A stretch of 21,764 nucleotides of DNA from Dehalococcoidia bacterium (GCA_007571275.1 RKRS01000169.1:1-21764); one strand, 5' to 3'. Shown: positions 7,189 to 15,764, counted from the first letter of the stretch. The notes: generated from the sequence alone by a model not told the origin. Made by a program: numbers and translations.

Positions 7189-7911
7189 CTATGTCGGGGC
7201 GGCGTGCTGATGGATGAACTGGCGCATCTCCGACATTACGGTCTCGGGATCCTCGGCCAGGCCGTGCCCGCCGTCCGGGATCAGCACCAGTTTCTTCGGC
7301 TCGAGCGCGCGCTCGTAGATGTCCTCTGAGGCCATGTGATGCAGAATCGCGTCGGCGGTGCCGTGGATCAGCAGGAGCGGCTTGGCCATTTCTTCGACTT
7401 GCCGCGTGCCGAAGAGTTGCGGTGAGAGCGATATCACGCCGCGCACTTGCGGCATGATCTGCGCCGTCTTGATCACGACCGCGCCGCCAAACGAATGCCC
7501 GGCCAACACGATCCGTTCCGCGCCGACGCCGGACAGAAACGAGCAGGCTCCCAACAGATCGAGGACGCACTCCTCGAATTCTCCGGCGATGCGATAGTGG
7601 ATACGCAGCGTGGAGATGCCCTCGCCGGGTAGTTGCTCGGCCAGGCGTTGGTAGACGTTATCGGCCGGACCGCGGGTCTCATGCTCGCCGCCCATCGCGC
7701 CTGAGCAGGTAATCAATGCGCCGGTCTGACCCTCGCTGACATCGAGCAGCGCACGAATCTCGCCGCGTGTGGTACCGAGTCGGACTTCCAGCTTCGATGG
7801 ATCGGGCTGGCCGTCGTCGGTTGGGCGCGGACGCGCCTGCACGCCAGTGATTCTGAGCGTCAGGTCTTCAGGATCAGGTTGGCCCGGCGGTGGGTTGAGG
7901 CGGAAGGTCAT
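7189..7911 (-). CDS. Alpha/beta hydrolase (dienelactone-hydrolase-like serine hydrolase)
   Basis: A 240-residue alpha/beta-hydrolase with a complete predicted triad: nucleophile Ser140 in GHSFGG (138-143), Asp187 in LIHGTADAIL (181-190) and His216 in PDGGHGL (212-218). The strand before the elbow (RIVLAGHS) and the CSGAMGGE turn (69-76) fit a small esterase or dienelactone-hydrolase-like enzyme. There is no signal peptide. The first 45 residues are Pro/Asp-rich and not part of the core fold. The substrate is unknown. The ATG at 7911 has only a weak ribosome site. It is monocistronic, divergent from the M24 gene and convergent with the SPFH gene. Confidence 0.85.
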   Translation of the reverse strand: MTFRLNPPPGQPDPEDLTLRITGVQARPRPTDDGQPDPSKLEVRLGTTRGEIRALLDVSEGQTGALITCSGAMGGEHETRGPADNVYQRLAEQLPGEGISTLRIHYRIAGEFEECVLDLLGACSFLSGVGAERIVLAGHSFGGAVVIKTAQIMPQVRGVISLSPQLFGTRQVEEMAKPLLLIHGTADAILHHMASEDIYERALEPKKLVLIPDGGHGLAEDPETVMSEMRQFIHQHAAPT

Positions 7912-7935
7912 GCATGCAGGCTAGCGCCTGACCAA

Positions 7936-7952
7936 CTGAGGCCGCTCCTCAG
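7936..7952. promoter_or_regulatory. 6-bp inverted repeat in the hydrolase/M24 divergent spacer
   Basis: CTGAGG-ccgct-CCTCAG sits in the 85-base gap between two divergent genes. It could be an operator shared by both, but a chance palindrome of this length is not excluded. Confidence 0.3.
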
Positions 7953-7983
7953 ACGGTTCCGCAACACGGCGTATCGTGAGCTC

Positions 7984-7989
7984 GGAGGG
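7984..7989 (+). promoter_or_regulatory. Shine-Dalgarno deciding the start of the M24 gene
   Basis: GGAGGG lies 7 bases before the ATG at 7997. The longer in-frame GTG start at 7976 would place this site inside the coding region and has no ribosome site of its own. Confidence 0.8.
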
Positions 7990-7996
7990 TGTCTCA

Positions 7997-9109
7997 ATGC
8001 TGAACCAAGGACGACTGAGTCGGGCCCAGGAGCGAATGCGCGAGCAGGGCATTGACGCATACATGATCCTCACGCACGACGACTACATCTACTTCTTCGG
8101 TGAGGTCAGGCATCAGCCGCGCGCGATCATTCCGGCGAACGGGCCGCCGATCATCATCACGTTCTTCGGCGAAGAGGAAGAGGTCAAACGCTCTCTGGGA
8201 GTTGACGACGCCCGCGTGTTCGGCACCGTCGGGCAACAGATCAAGGACGTGGTCGGCGCGATGCGGCAGATGTCGGACGGCAAAGAAACGCTCAGGGTTG
8301 GTGTTCAGATGTGGTTCAACACCCCCGCCTTCCTGCTGACCATGTTCCAGCGCGCCAATCCGCAGATTGAAGTGGTGGACATCGCGCGGGTCATGGATGC
8401 GCTGCGCATGATCAAAGACGATGAGGAAGTGGAGTTGATGAGCAATGCGGCACACATCGCTCGGGTCGGTATCGAGACCGCTGCAAACGTTCTGCGTCCA
8501 GGAATTACCGAGAACGAGGTCGGAGCGGAGATCGAATACGCGATGCGGAAAGCGGGCGGCAGTGGTGTGGCGACTCCGGTGTTCGTCAATTCAGGCGTCC
8601 GCTCATGTTGGCTGCACGGCACGGCCACCGACAAAGTGGTCGAAGCAGGCGACCTCGTCGTCGTAGATGTGGTACCGCGGTTTCGAGGCTACTGTGCGAA
8701 CCTCACGCGCACATTCGTGCTCGGCCCGCCGAACGCGAAGCAGCACAAGCTGTTCGAGACCTATCGCGACGCTCAAGCGGCTGGCATCGCCGCTGTCAGG
8801 CCGGGGATTCGCAACCGGGAGATCGACGCAGCCGCTCTACAAGTGTTCGAGGCGGCGGGTTACGGCGACCGCTACGTTCCCGGCATCAGCCACAGCATCG
8901 GCCTCGATTTCGAAGAGGCGCCGCGTCCGACCATCCATCCCGCCGACTCCAGAATCGAGCTGCGCGAGGGCATGATGCTGACGGTCGGCCATTCAGTCCT
9001 GTCGGTGCCCGGTGTCGGCGGTGTGAGGATCGAGGACACGTTCCAGCTCAAGGCGGGGCGCGCTCAACCCCTGGTCGATTGCGACGTGGATTTCGAGCTG
9101 TCCGCCTGA
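7997..9109 (+). CDS. M24-family (pita-bread fold) protein with degenerate metal site
   Basis: A 370-residue protein with the two-domain layout of prolidase, Xaa-Pro aminopeptidase and creatinase: an N-terminal creatinase-like domain (about 1-135) and a C-terminal pita-bread domain (about 143-360). By hand alignment to E. coli aminopeptidase P, the first metal Asp is kept (D224 in VVVDVVPRFRGY), the second is Asn (N235 in CANLTRTF), the metal His is kept (H299 in GISHSIGLD), the first Glu is replaced (G331 in MLTVGHSVL, where TVEPG is usual) and the last Glu is kept (E346 in VRIED). The second active-site His of the LDVH motif is E306. H207 in SCWLHGTA aligns with the conserved catalytic His. 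A normal dinuclear Mn/Co peptidase is thus unlikely. A metal-free hydrolase of the creatinase or ectoine-hydrolase kind, or a mononuclear enzyme, is more likely. Confidence 0.85.
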   Translation: MLNQGRLSRAQERMREQGIDAYMILTHDDYIYFFGEVRHQPRAIIPANGPPIIITFFGEEEEVKRSLGVDDARVFGTVGQQIKDVVGAMRQMSDGKETLRVGVQMWFNTPAFLLTMFQRANPQIEVVDIARVMDALRMIKDDEEVELMSNAAHIARVGIETAANVLRPGITENEVGAEIEYAMRKAGGSGVATPVFVNSGVRSCWLHGTATDKVVEAGDLVVVDVVPRFRGYCANLTRTFVLGPPNAKQHKLFETYRDAQAAGIAAVRPGIRNREIDAAALQVFEAAGYGDRYVPGISHSIGLDFEEAPRPTIHPADSRIELREGMMLTVGHSVLSVPGVGGVRIEDTFQLKAGRAQPLVDCDVDFELSA

Positions 9110-9114
9110 ACGCG

Positions 9115-10395
9115 TTACTTGGCCATGGGCGCATGGTGGAGGAAGCGACCAATCCGCTCGAGCGCTTCCTCAATCTCCTCATAGCTGGTCGCGTAGCAGG
9201 CGCGCACATGTCCCGCGCCAGCAGCGCCGAAGGCGGAACCGGGCACCACCGCGACTTGTTCCCTGAGGAGTAGCTGCTCGGCGAACGCTTCGTCGCTGTA
9301 GCCGGTCTGGGCGACTGAAGGAAAGGCGTAGAAGGCGCCGCGTGGTTCGGCGCAGGCGAGACCAAGATTGTTGAAACCGCGCCACATCAGCTGACGACGC
9401 CGATCGTATTCCTCGCGCATCGAGATGACGTACTCCTCGCCGGCGCGGACGGCTTCGAGCGCGGCGTATTGCGCCACCGTCGGCGCGGACATCATCGCGT
9501 ACTGGTGAATCTTCAGCATGCCGGCCATGAGATCGGCAGGCGCTGCCGCCCAGGCGACGCGCCAACCGGTCATGGCGTGCGATTTTGAGAAGCCGCCGAG
9601 CGTGATCGTGCGGTTTTGCATCTCGGGCAGCGACGCGATCGGCGTATGCTCAATCCCGCCGTAGACCAGGCGGTCGTAGATTTCGTCCGAGATGACGAGC
9701 AGGTTGTGTCGCCGCGCGATTTCAGCCAGCGCTTCAAGTGTTGGCCGCTCGAGCACCGCGCCGGTCGGGTTCGAGGGGTAGGCGATCAGCAAGGCTTTGC
9801 TCTTTGGCGTGACCGCCGCTTCCACCTGCTTGGGATCAAGCGCGAACCCCTGGGACGCGCGCGTGGGTACCGCTACCGGGATGCCTCCAGCCAGCGTGAC
9901 TGCCGGCGCATGGGCGGCGTAAGAAGGATCGGCGACGATCACCTCGTCGCCGGGATTGATGATCGCGCGCGCAGCGAGATCCAGACCCTCCGAGACGCCC
10001 GTCGTGATCAGCATCTCCTCGCTCGGGTCCCATTCGACCCCGTAACGACGCTCGAGGTCAGCGGCAATCGCCGCTCGTAACTCGAACAGGCCAAGATTGG
10101 AGGTGTAGTGCGTGCGACCCTGCTCGATGGCTCGGATGCCAGCCTCACTGATTGGCCAGGGGGTGACAAAGTCTGGCTCGCCCACGCCCAGCGAAATGAC
10201 ATGGTCCATCGAAGCGATGATGTCGAAGAATCGTCTGATGCCCGAGCCCGGCACCGCCTGCACTCGCCTGGCGACCCTCGTCACCGCCTCAACTCCCGCT
10301 CCACTCGCCGCAGAAGCTGAACCAGCTCCCGCGGCGTTGGTACGCCTGGGGTTGTCGTCGCTGTCGAATGGGCGGTCGGTTGAGGCTATCGGCAT
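9115..10395 (-). CDS. Class I/II PLP aminotransferase (AlaT/YugH-like)
   Basis: Fold-type I pyridoxal-phosphate aminotransferase. Conserved points: VISLGVGEPDFVTPW (66-80), N209 in YPSNPTG, D237 and Y240 in ISDEIYDRL, PLP lysine K271 in GGFSKSHAMTGWR, and the arginine of the same motif. The stretch VQAVPGSGIRRFFDI followed by GVGEPDFVTPW closely resembles Bacillus YugH/AlaT, an alanine transaminase. The adjacent upstream Lrp-type gene (38 bases away) matches the AlaR-AlaT arrangement; alanine-pyruvate transamination is my inference. At 426 residues it is about 37 longer than relatives. The first 37 residues are Ala/Gly-rich and may not be translated: a GTG at 10284 with GGGAG 8 bases upstream would give a 389-residue protein of family length. 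The stop is 5 bases from the M24 stop. Confidence 0.9.
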   Translation of the reverse strand: MPIASTDRPFDSDDNPRRTNAAGAGSASAASGAGVEAVTRVARRVQAVPGSGIRRFFDIIASMDHVISLGVGEPDFVTPWPISEAGIRAIEQGRTHYTSNLGLFELRAAIAADLERRYGVEWDPSEEMLITTGVSEGLDLAARAIINPGDEVIVADPSYAAHAPAVTLAGGIPVAVPTRASQGFALDPKQVEAAVTPKSKALLIAYPSNPTGAVLERPTLEALAEIARRHNLLVISDEIYDRLVYGGIEHTPIASLPEMQNRTITLGGFSKSHAMTGWRVAWAAAPADLMAGMLKIHQYAMMSAPTVAQYAALEAVRAGEEYVISMREEYDRRRQLMWRGFNNLGLACAEPRGAFYAFPSVAQTGYSDEAFAEQLLLREQVAVVPGSAFGAAGAGHVRACYATSYEEIEEALERIGRFLHHAPMAK

Positions 10396-10433
10396 GGATC
10401 TCTCACTGTCGATGTGCTCGTGCGATTCGGCGC

Positions 10434-10925
10434 TTAGAAGACGACCTTCTGGCGGTCGTTCTGCAGATCGGCTTCGAGGAAGACGCCGTCTTCCTTGTAA
10501 CGGCGCATCAGGACGCGGGTCGTCGTGCCTTTGACGCCCGACATGGTGGCCAGACGGTCGCCGACGAAATCAGAGATTCCACGCATGTTGTCGGCGGCGA
10601 CCATGACCAGCAGGTCGTACAGGCCGGAGACGAAGTAGACCGTCCTGACTTCGTCGAACCGCGCGATGCGGCGCGCCACGGCGCTGTAACCCACATTCTC
10701 CTGTGGCTCGACCGTGACCTCGACGATGGCGTAGACCATGGAGAGGCCAAGCGTTTCCCAATTGATCTTGGCGCCGCGACCAAGAATGATGCCGCGATCT
10801 TCCGCTTCCTTGATCGCTTCGCTCACAGCGGCCTCGTCCTGGCCAATCGACTCGGCGATTTCCGCCGCGCTGAAGCGTGCGTCGCGGGCCAGTTCACGGA
10901 GGACAGGTTCGAGGATGGAATCCAT
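10434..10925 (-). CDS. Lrp/AsnC-family transcriptional regulator
   Basis: A 163-residue regulator with an N-terminal winged helix-turn-helix (about 3-55, including FSAAEIAESIGQDEAAVSEAIKEAEDRGII) and a C-terminal RAM/AsnC ligand-binding domain (about 62-145). The hallmark SGLYDLLVMV is at 100-109. Lrp-type proteins form dimers to octamers, bind amino acids and control neighbouring or global amino-acid genes. The downstream aminotransferase is the obvious target, and a local amino acid (perhaps alanine) the likely ligand. Its start is the ATG at 10925 with a weak GAGTG upstream. It follows gatA by 73 bases, a spacer large enough for its own promoter. Confidence 0.92.
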   Translation of the reverse strand: MDSILEPVLRELARDARFSAAEIAESIGQDEAAVSEAIKEAEDRGIILGRGAKINWETLGLSMVYAIVEVTVEPQENVGYSAVARRIARFDEVRTVYFVSGLYDLLVMVAADNMRGISDFVGDRLATMSGVKGTTTRVLMRRYKEDGVFLEADLQNDRQKVVF

Positions 10926-10961
10926 TAGAACTGCACTCTACGTGAGCGTTCGGGTTGTGTC

Positions 10962-10969
10962 AGTCGACT
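10962..10969. promoter_or_regulatory. 8-bp palindrome upstream of the Lrp-type gene
   Basis: AGTCGACT lies 37 bases upstream of the regulator's start, in the only non-coding gap of this gene run. Lrp-type genes are often self-regulated, so it may be part of an operator. It is short and could be chance. Confidence 0.2.
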
Positions 10970-10998
10970 TCCGCCGTCTGATCTGACTTCGGTTACGT

Positions 10999-12495
10999 TC
11001 AGTCAATAATGTTGGCCGCACGACGTGTCGGGATGGTCGTCCAGGCGGCCAGTCGCTCGTATGCGTTGGCCGCTCTGAGCAGTGTTGATTCATCCAGCCG
11101 CTGACCAACAAACTGCAGACCAACAGGCATGCCGTCGGCGCCAAACCCGCCGGGAACCGAGATCGCCGGCAGACCGGCGATGTTGGCCGGGATGGTGTAG
11201 ATGTCGTTCAGATACATCTGATACGGGTCGGTAATTTCGCCCTGCCTGAACGCGACGGTCGGCGCTGTGGGCGCGACGATCACGTCGTGCTCGGCGAAGA
11301 CGCGGTCGAACTCGCGCCGAATCAATGTGCGTACCTTCTGCGCCTGGAGATAGTAAGCGTCGTAGTAGCCAGCCGAGAGCGTGTAGGCGCCGAGCAGAAC
11401 GCGACGTTTGACCTCGCGCCCGAAACCGTGCTGTCGGGTGGCTTCCATGTCGGCCCACATCGACTCCCCGCCACGCGCGCCATAGCCGTACTTGACGCCA
11501 TCGAAGCGGGCCAGGTTGGCTGAGCATTCCGATGGAGCCAGCACGTAGTAGACCGGCAGGGCCATCGGTACCGACGGCATCGAGGGCGTGCGATCAATCA
11601 CTGCGCCGTTGGCGGCCAGCAGCTCTAGCGCGGCCTCGATCGTCTCGGCGACGTCGTCATCCATGCCGTCAGTGAAGAATTCTCGCGGCGCGGCGACGCG
11701 CAGTCCCTCGAGTCCGCGATCCAGCTGTGCGCTGAAGTCGGGAACCGGCGCGTCGTAGCAGGTCGAATCAAGCGGGTCAGGACCGGCGATGGCCTGGAGC
11801 AGCAGCGCCGCGTCCTCGACCGTCCTGGTAAACGGTCCGATTTGATCCAGCGAGCTGGCGAAGGCGATCAGGCCGTAGCGTGAGACGCGACCGTAGGTCG
11901 GTTTGAGTCCCACGACGCCGCAGAACGATGCCGGCTGTCGGATCGACCCACCCGTGTCCGAGCCCAGCGTGGCGATACACTGCTGCGCCGCGACGGCGGC
12001 GGCCGAACCGCCAGATGACCCCCCCGGCACGCGGTCGAGGTCCCACGGGTTGGCGGTCGGGAACCAGGCCGAGTGCTCGGTCGAGGAACCCATCGCGAAC
12101 TCGTCCATGTTGGTTTTGCCCAGCGAGATCGCGCCCGCCTCCCGTAGTTTGGCGACGACCGTCGCGTCATATGGCGGGATCAGGTTGTCGAGCATGCGCG
12201 AACCGGCCGTCGTGCGAACGCCCCTGGTCATCAGGACGTCCTTGAGGCCGATCGGCAGCCCGGTCAAGGGCGCGGTGGCGTCGCCGCGCGCGAGGAGCGC
12301 ATCAGCCTCGGCCGCCTGCGCCAGCGCCGAATCCGCCGTCACGGTGACGAAGGCATGAACCTGCTCATCAGTGGCGGCGATACGGTCGAGGAACGTCCGG
12401 GTCAGCGTGACGGATGTGAGCTCACCGTCAAGTAGGCGACGGCGACCCTCGGCGAGGGTGAGGGCCAAGATGTCGCTATTCGTCTGCGTAGTCAT
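10999..12495 (-). CDS. gatA: Asp-tRNA(Asn)/Glu-tRNA(Gln) amidotransferase subunit A
   Basis: The glutaminase subunit of GatCAB. It releases ammonia from glutamine to amidate mischarged Glu-tRNA(Gln) or Asp-tRNA(Asn). The amidase-signature core is intact: Lys85 in GLPIGLKDVL (79-88), the cis-Ser region VPGGSSGGSAAAVAA (156-170) and nucleophile Ser184 in LGSDTGGSIRQPA (177-189). GKTNMDEFAMGSSTEHSAW (126-144) is typical of GatA rather than other amidases. The length of 498 is normal. Its ATG overlaps the gatC stop in an ATGA (12492-12495), so the two are translationally coupled. gatB is not in the window. The presence of GatCAB suggests that the host makes Gln-tRNA and/or Asn-tRNA indirectly. 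Confidence 0.96.
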   Translation of the reverse strand: MTTQTNSDILALTLAEGRRRLLDGELTSVTLTRTFLDRIAATDEQVHAFVTVTADSALAQAAEADALLARGDATAPLTGLPIGLKDVLMTRGVRTTAGSRMLDNLIPPYDATVVAKLREAGAISLGKTNMDEFAMGSSTEHSAWFPTANPWDLDRVPGGSSGGSAAAVAAQQCIATLGSDTGGSIRQPASFCGVVGLKPTYGRVSRYGLIAFASSLDQIGPFTRTVEDAALLLQAIAGPDPLDSTCYDAPVPDFSAQLDRGLEGLRVAAPREFFTDGMDDDVAETIEAALELLAANGAVIDRTPSMPSVPMALPVYYVLAPSECSANLARFDGVKYGYGARGGESMWADMEATRQHGFGREVKRRVLLGAYTLSAGYYDAYYLQAQKVRTLIRREFDRVFAEHDVIVAPTAPTVAFRQGEITDPYQMYLNDIYTIPANIAGLPAISVPGGFGADGMPVGLQFVGQRLDESTLLRAANAYERLAAWTTIPTRRAANIID

Positions 12496-12815
12496 GATTG
12501 ATCGAGCACCGCGTGGACACGGAAATACTCGTCCTCGCGCTGTGGCGCGTTGGCCAGGATTTGCTCGCGCGGCAGCGGCGGACGTGATGCGTCGTCGTCC
12601 TGGACGTTGAGCAGATCAGCTCCGTTGTTGGTCGGTGGCACACCGGCCGTCTCGATCTCGGACAGCGCATTGATGTGGGAAAGGATGCTGGCCAGCTCGC
12701 TGCGGAACTCTTCCACCTCTGTGTCCGTCAATTCAATACGCACCAGCGACGCGAGATGGCGTACCTGCCCGCTCGTGAACTGCGCTCTGTCTGGAGAACT
12801 GTCTGGGTCTGGCAT
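12492..12815 (-). CDS. gatC: Asp-tRNA(Asn)/Glu-tRNA(Gln) amidotransferase subunit C
   Basis: The small stabilising subunit of GatCAB, 107 residues. The family pattern is seen in VRHLASLVRIELTDTEVEEF (18-37), a helix with LASILSHINALSEIETAGV (about 41-59), PRED-like ASRPPLPREQILANAPQREDEYFRV and a short tail. It overlaps gatA by four bases. The ATG at 12815 lacks a recognisable Shine-Dalgarno; a leaderless or short-leader transcript is possible. It is divergent from the penicillin-binding protein gene, with a 109-base shared spacer. Confidence 0.94.
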   Translation of the reverse strand: MPDPDSSPDRAQFTSGQVRHLASLVRIELTDTEVEEFRSELASILSHINALSEIETAGVPPTNNGADLLNVQDDDASRPPLPREQILANAPQREDEYFRVHAVLDQS

Positions 12816-12839
12816 GACGGCGGAGCTTCGTCAACGTTC

Positions 12840-12845
12840 ATTATC
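12840..12845 (-). promoter_or_regulatory. Possible -10 element for gatC-gatA
   Basis: GATAAT on the minus strand (five of six bases of TATAAT), 24 bases before the gatC start. No good -35 hexamer is present at normal spacing, so this is only a candidate. Confidence 0.25.
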
Positions 12846-12924
12846 GGTGTGTGAAACGCAGCCTATCGCGCCACTTCGTTGTGGGGACGCGACGTAATGT
12901 GAAGACTGAGGGGGAGTCTGGGCT

Positions 12925-15750
12925 GTGTCTGCTGAACGTAACGTGGGACGCAAGCGCAGGCTGAGTCCGTCCACGCGCCTGGTGATTCGCGCGCGTCGTC
13001 GTCGGCGTGGCGACCGTGTCGAGCCCGCGCGGATGCGCGGCTGGATGGTTGCGCTGGTCATCCTGCTCGGCGCGCCGATGATGATGCTCGGCGCAGCCGC
13101 TGGCGCGGCCTATCTGATCTACTCGGACTTTGCCAATCAGCTCGCGCCGCCAGACCAGATCGAAGAGACGCAGCGCTTACTCGGCAGCAGCCGGATCTTT
13201 GATCGCAATGGCGATGACGGGGTCCTGCTGTTCGAGTACACCCGCTCGTACGACGGGCTGCGCGCGCCCGTGCGACTGCACGGCGTCTCGCAATATCTCA
13301 TTGACGCTACGGTCGCTACTGAGGACGCCTCGTTCTGGACCAATCAGGGCATCAATGCTCGCGGCCTGTTGCGCGCCGCCTGGGAGAATTTTGGCGTCGG
13401 AAGTTCCGACTTTCTCGGCGGCTCCGGTGGTTCCTCAATCACACAGCAATTAGTTAAAAATGTGTTGATTCCGCCGGAGGAGCGCAGCGGTCGCACGCTG
13501 GATCGAGTCAGAGGCAAGCTGAAGGAGACGATCCTCGCGGTCGAACTGACCAACGAGTACGGCAAAGAGCAGATTCTCGAGTGGTATCTGAACTCGATCT
13601 TCTATGGCAATTTCTCCTACGGGATTGGCGCGGCGAGTCAGCGCTATTTCGGGAAAACGCCGTCGCAGTTGACTCTGGCGGAATCAGCGCTGTTGGCGGG
13701 TCTGCCGCAGGCGCCGTCGCTCTACAACCCGTTGGTCAATTTCGAGGGCGCGAAACGGCGACAGGGTCAGGTGCTGGAGCTGATGGTGCGCCATGGCTAC
13801 CTCAGTCGCGCCGAAGCCGACGCCGCCTGGGCGGAGCCGCTGGAATTCGACTCGGTCGAGTTTGAAATCTCTGCGCCGCATTTCGTGAGCTACGTGCAGG
13901 AACAGGTTGAGAAGCTCTGTCAGCTCGAGCGATTCGTCCCACCGTCCGGCGCTGGCGGTTGCGAGAATCTGATGGACAACGGTGGATTGCGTATTCGCAC
14001 CTCGCTCGATTTCGCCCTTCAGGAACGTGCGGAAGTCGAGCTACGTTCCGCCATCGCCGGCTTCGAGCGATCCACGGGCGCGCATAACGGGGCGCTGGTC
14101 GCAATCGATCCGGACACGGGGCACATCCTGACAATGGTCGGCAGCCGCGACTTCTTCGATGAATCGATCGACGGACAAGTCAACCTGGCGACCGCGACCC
14201 ACTCGCCAGGTTCGGCGCTCAAACCGTTGACCTATCTCGCTGCCTTTCAGATCGATCCGCGCGTGTGGCACCCCGCCACCGTGCTCTGGGATGTGCCTAC
14301 CACCTATCTCGAAGCGGATGGAACGCCGTTCCAGCCGGTCAATTTCGACGGCCTGTTCCGTGGCCCGGTGACGATTCGCAGCGCACTCGCCAACTCGATG
14401 AACGTTCCGGCCTTTGTTGTCGCCGATCGCCTGGGCAGCGCTGCGCTGCTGCATACGATGCATCAACTCGGCATCACGACGATGCACGACCCTGGTCTCT
14501 ACGGACCATCGATCACGCTCGGCGGCGGCGAGGTCTCGCTGCTCGATATGACCTACGCCTACGCCACGCTGGCCAATCTGGGCGAGATGAAGGGTCACCC
14601 GACGGTGCTGGCGCTGCCCGACGGCTTCCGCGAGCTCGATCCTGTTGCGGTACTGGAAATTCGCGATGCCGAAGGACGCCTGCTCTATGAATGGTCATCG
14701 ACCGGCGAGCCTGATCTGCGAGCCGTCGCGCGACCCGGGCAGGTCTATCAGATTACCGACATCCTGGCCGATCACGATGCCCGCACCGTGTTGTACGGGA
14801 GCGACAATCCGCTCGTGCTGGATCGCCCGGCCGCGGCGAAAACCGGTACCGCCGGCGATCCTGGTCAGGATGAGGTGCGACGTGACTACTGGACGATGGG
14901 CTACACGCCACAATTGGCTGTCGGAGTATGGGTCGGCAATGCCGATGAATCACCGATGGTTGGCGGTTCCTCGGTGCAGACGGCGGGTGTGATCTGGAAT
15001 CGATTCATGCTCGCCGCGCACGAGGGCATGGTGGCCGAGTCATTCGTCGAACCTCAGGGCATCTATCGCTCTGAGGTCTACATGCCGGCCGTCACGCCCC
15101 TGTCAGCGGTGGAGGAACAACTGGAACCGCAACTGCGGAATCCCTGTGCAGCTCCCCGAGTGGAACTGTTCGTCTCAATCCGGGTAGCGCCTCCGCTCGA
15201 CAATGCCATCTGCTTTGAAGTGGCGGTTGATCGCCGCACCCTGCAGCGGGCGACCGTTGCAACCCCCGAAGAGTTTCTGCAGCAGGGAGTCTGGATCGAA
15301 CCGCCGACCATCGATCGCCGAGGCGCAACTGCGCTCGATCCGATCGTGGTTGACTGGCTGCGGCGCCACCAAGTCGCCTATCTGCAGCCCGGCACGGTCG
15401 ACGAAGCGGAAGCGCCCGTGAGGCTCGATTCACCGACCGATGCGGCAATCATCCAGCGTGGCAATCTGCTGATCATGGGTCGGGCGCACAGCCCGGATCT
15501 GATGAGCTGGACCCTGAGCACCCGTCGTTTGGGCGATGAAGACGTCATCATCATCGCGACCGGAGCGTCCGTCGTTGACGGCGGCGTGTTGGCGCGCTGG
15601 GACAGCAGCGAGCTGGCCGCTGGCGTCTATCAGCTGCAGCTGGAGGTGGTCGACGGCTATCTCGGCGCCATCAAGCATCAGATCGTGTTCGCTGTCCCTG
15701 AGGATGCGAGCGTCAGCGGGCTGGAAACCGAACAGGGACAGTCAAACTAG
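12925..15750 (+). CDS. Class A penicillin-binding protein (GT51 transglycosylase-transpeptidase)
   Basis: A bifunctional peptidoglycan synthase of 941 residues. A basic cytoplasmic tail (RARRRRRGDR at 22-31) is followed by one membrane helix (about 40-67). The GT51 domain has Glu133 in ATEDASFW, GGSSITQQLVKN (168-179), KLKETILAVELTNEY with Glu201, and LLAGLPQAPSLYNP (256-269). The transpeptidase domain has SPGSALKP with nucleophile Ser430 and Lys433, SMN (491-493) and KTGTAGD (639-645). After about residue 720 comes a tail of roughly 220 residues that is not part of the catalytic core. Its last part (PVRLDSPTDAAIIQRGN... to GVYQLQLEVVDG) looks like an Ig/fibronectin-type beta domain. The start is a GTG with GAGGGGGAG (12908-12916) 8 bases upstream. 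It shows that the host builds cross-linked peptidoglycan. Confidence 0.95.
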   Translation: MSAERNVGRKRRLSPSTRLVIRARRRRRGDRVEPARMRGWMVALVILLGAPMMMLGAAAGAAYLIYSDFANQLAPPDQIEETQRLLGSSRIFDRNGDDGVLLFEYTRSYDGLRAPVRLHGVSQYLIDATVATEDASFWTNQGINARGLLRAAWENFGVGSSDFLGGSGGSSITQQLVKNVLIPPEERSGRTLDRVRGKLKETILAVELTNEYGKEQILEWYLNSIFYGNFSYGIGAASQRYFGKTPSQLTLAESALLAGLPQAPSLYNPLVNFEGAKRRQGQVLELMVRHGYLSRAEADAAWAEPLEFDSVEFEISAPHFVSYVQEQVEKLCQLERFVPPSGAGGCENLMDNGGLRIRTSLDFALQERAEVELRSAIAGFERSTGAHNGALVAIDPDTGHILTMVGSRDFFDESIDGQVNLATATHSPGSALKPLTYLAAFQIDPRVWHPATVLWDVPTTYLEADGTPFQPVNFDGLFRGPVTIRSALANSMNVPAFVVADRLGSAALLHTMHQLGITTMHDPGLYGPSITLGGGEVSLLDMTYAYATLANLGEMKGHPTVLALPDGFRELDPVAVLEIRDAEGRLLYEWSSTGEPDLRAVARPGQVYQITDILADHDARTVLYGSDNPLVLDRPAAAKTGTAGDPGQDEVRRDYWTMGYTPQLAVGVWVGNADESPMVGGSSVQTAGVIWNRFMLAAHEGMVAESFVEPQGIYRSEVYMPAVTPLSAVEEQLEPQLRNPCAAPRVELFVSIRVAPPLDNAICFEVAVDRRTLQRATVATPEEFLQQGVWIEPPTIDRRGATALDPIVVDWLRRHQVAYLQPGTVDEAEAPVRLDSPTDAAIIQRGNLLIMGRAHSPDLMSWTLSTRRLGDEDVIIIATGASVVDGGVLARWDSSELAAGVYQLQLEVVDGYLGAIKHQIVFAVPEDASVSGLETEQGQSN

Positions 15751-15764
15751 CAAATGAGGCTGGT

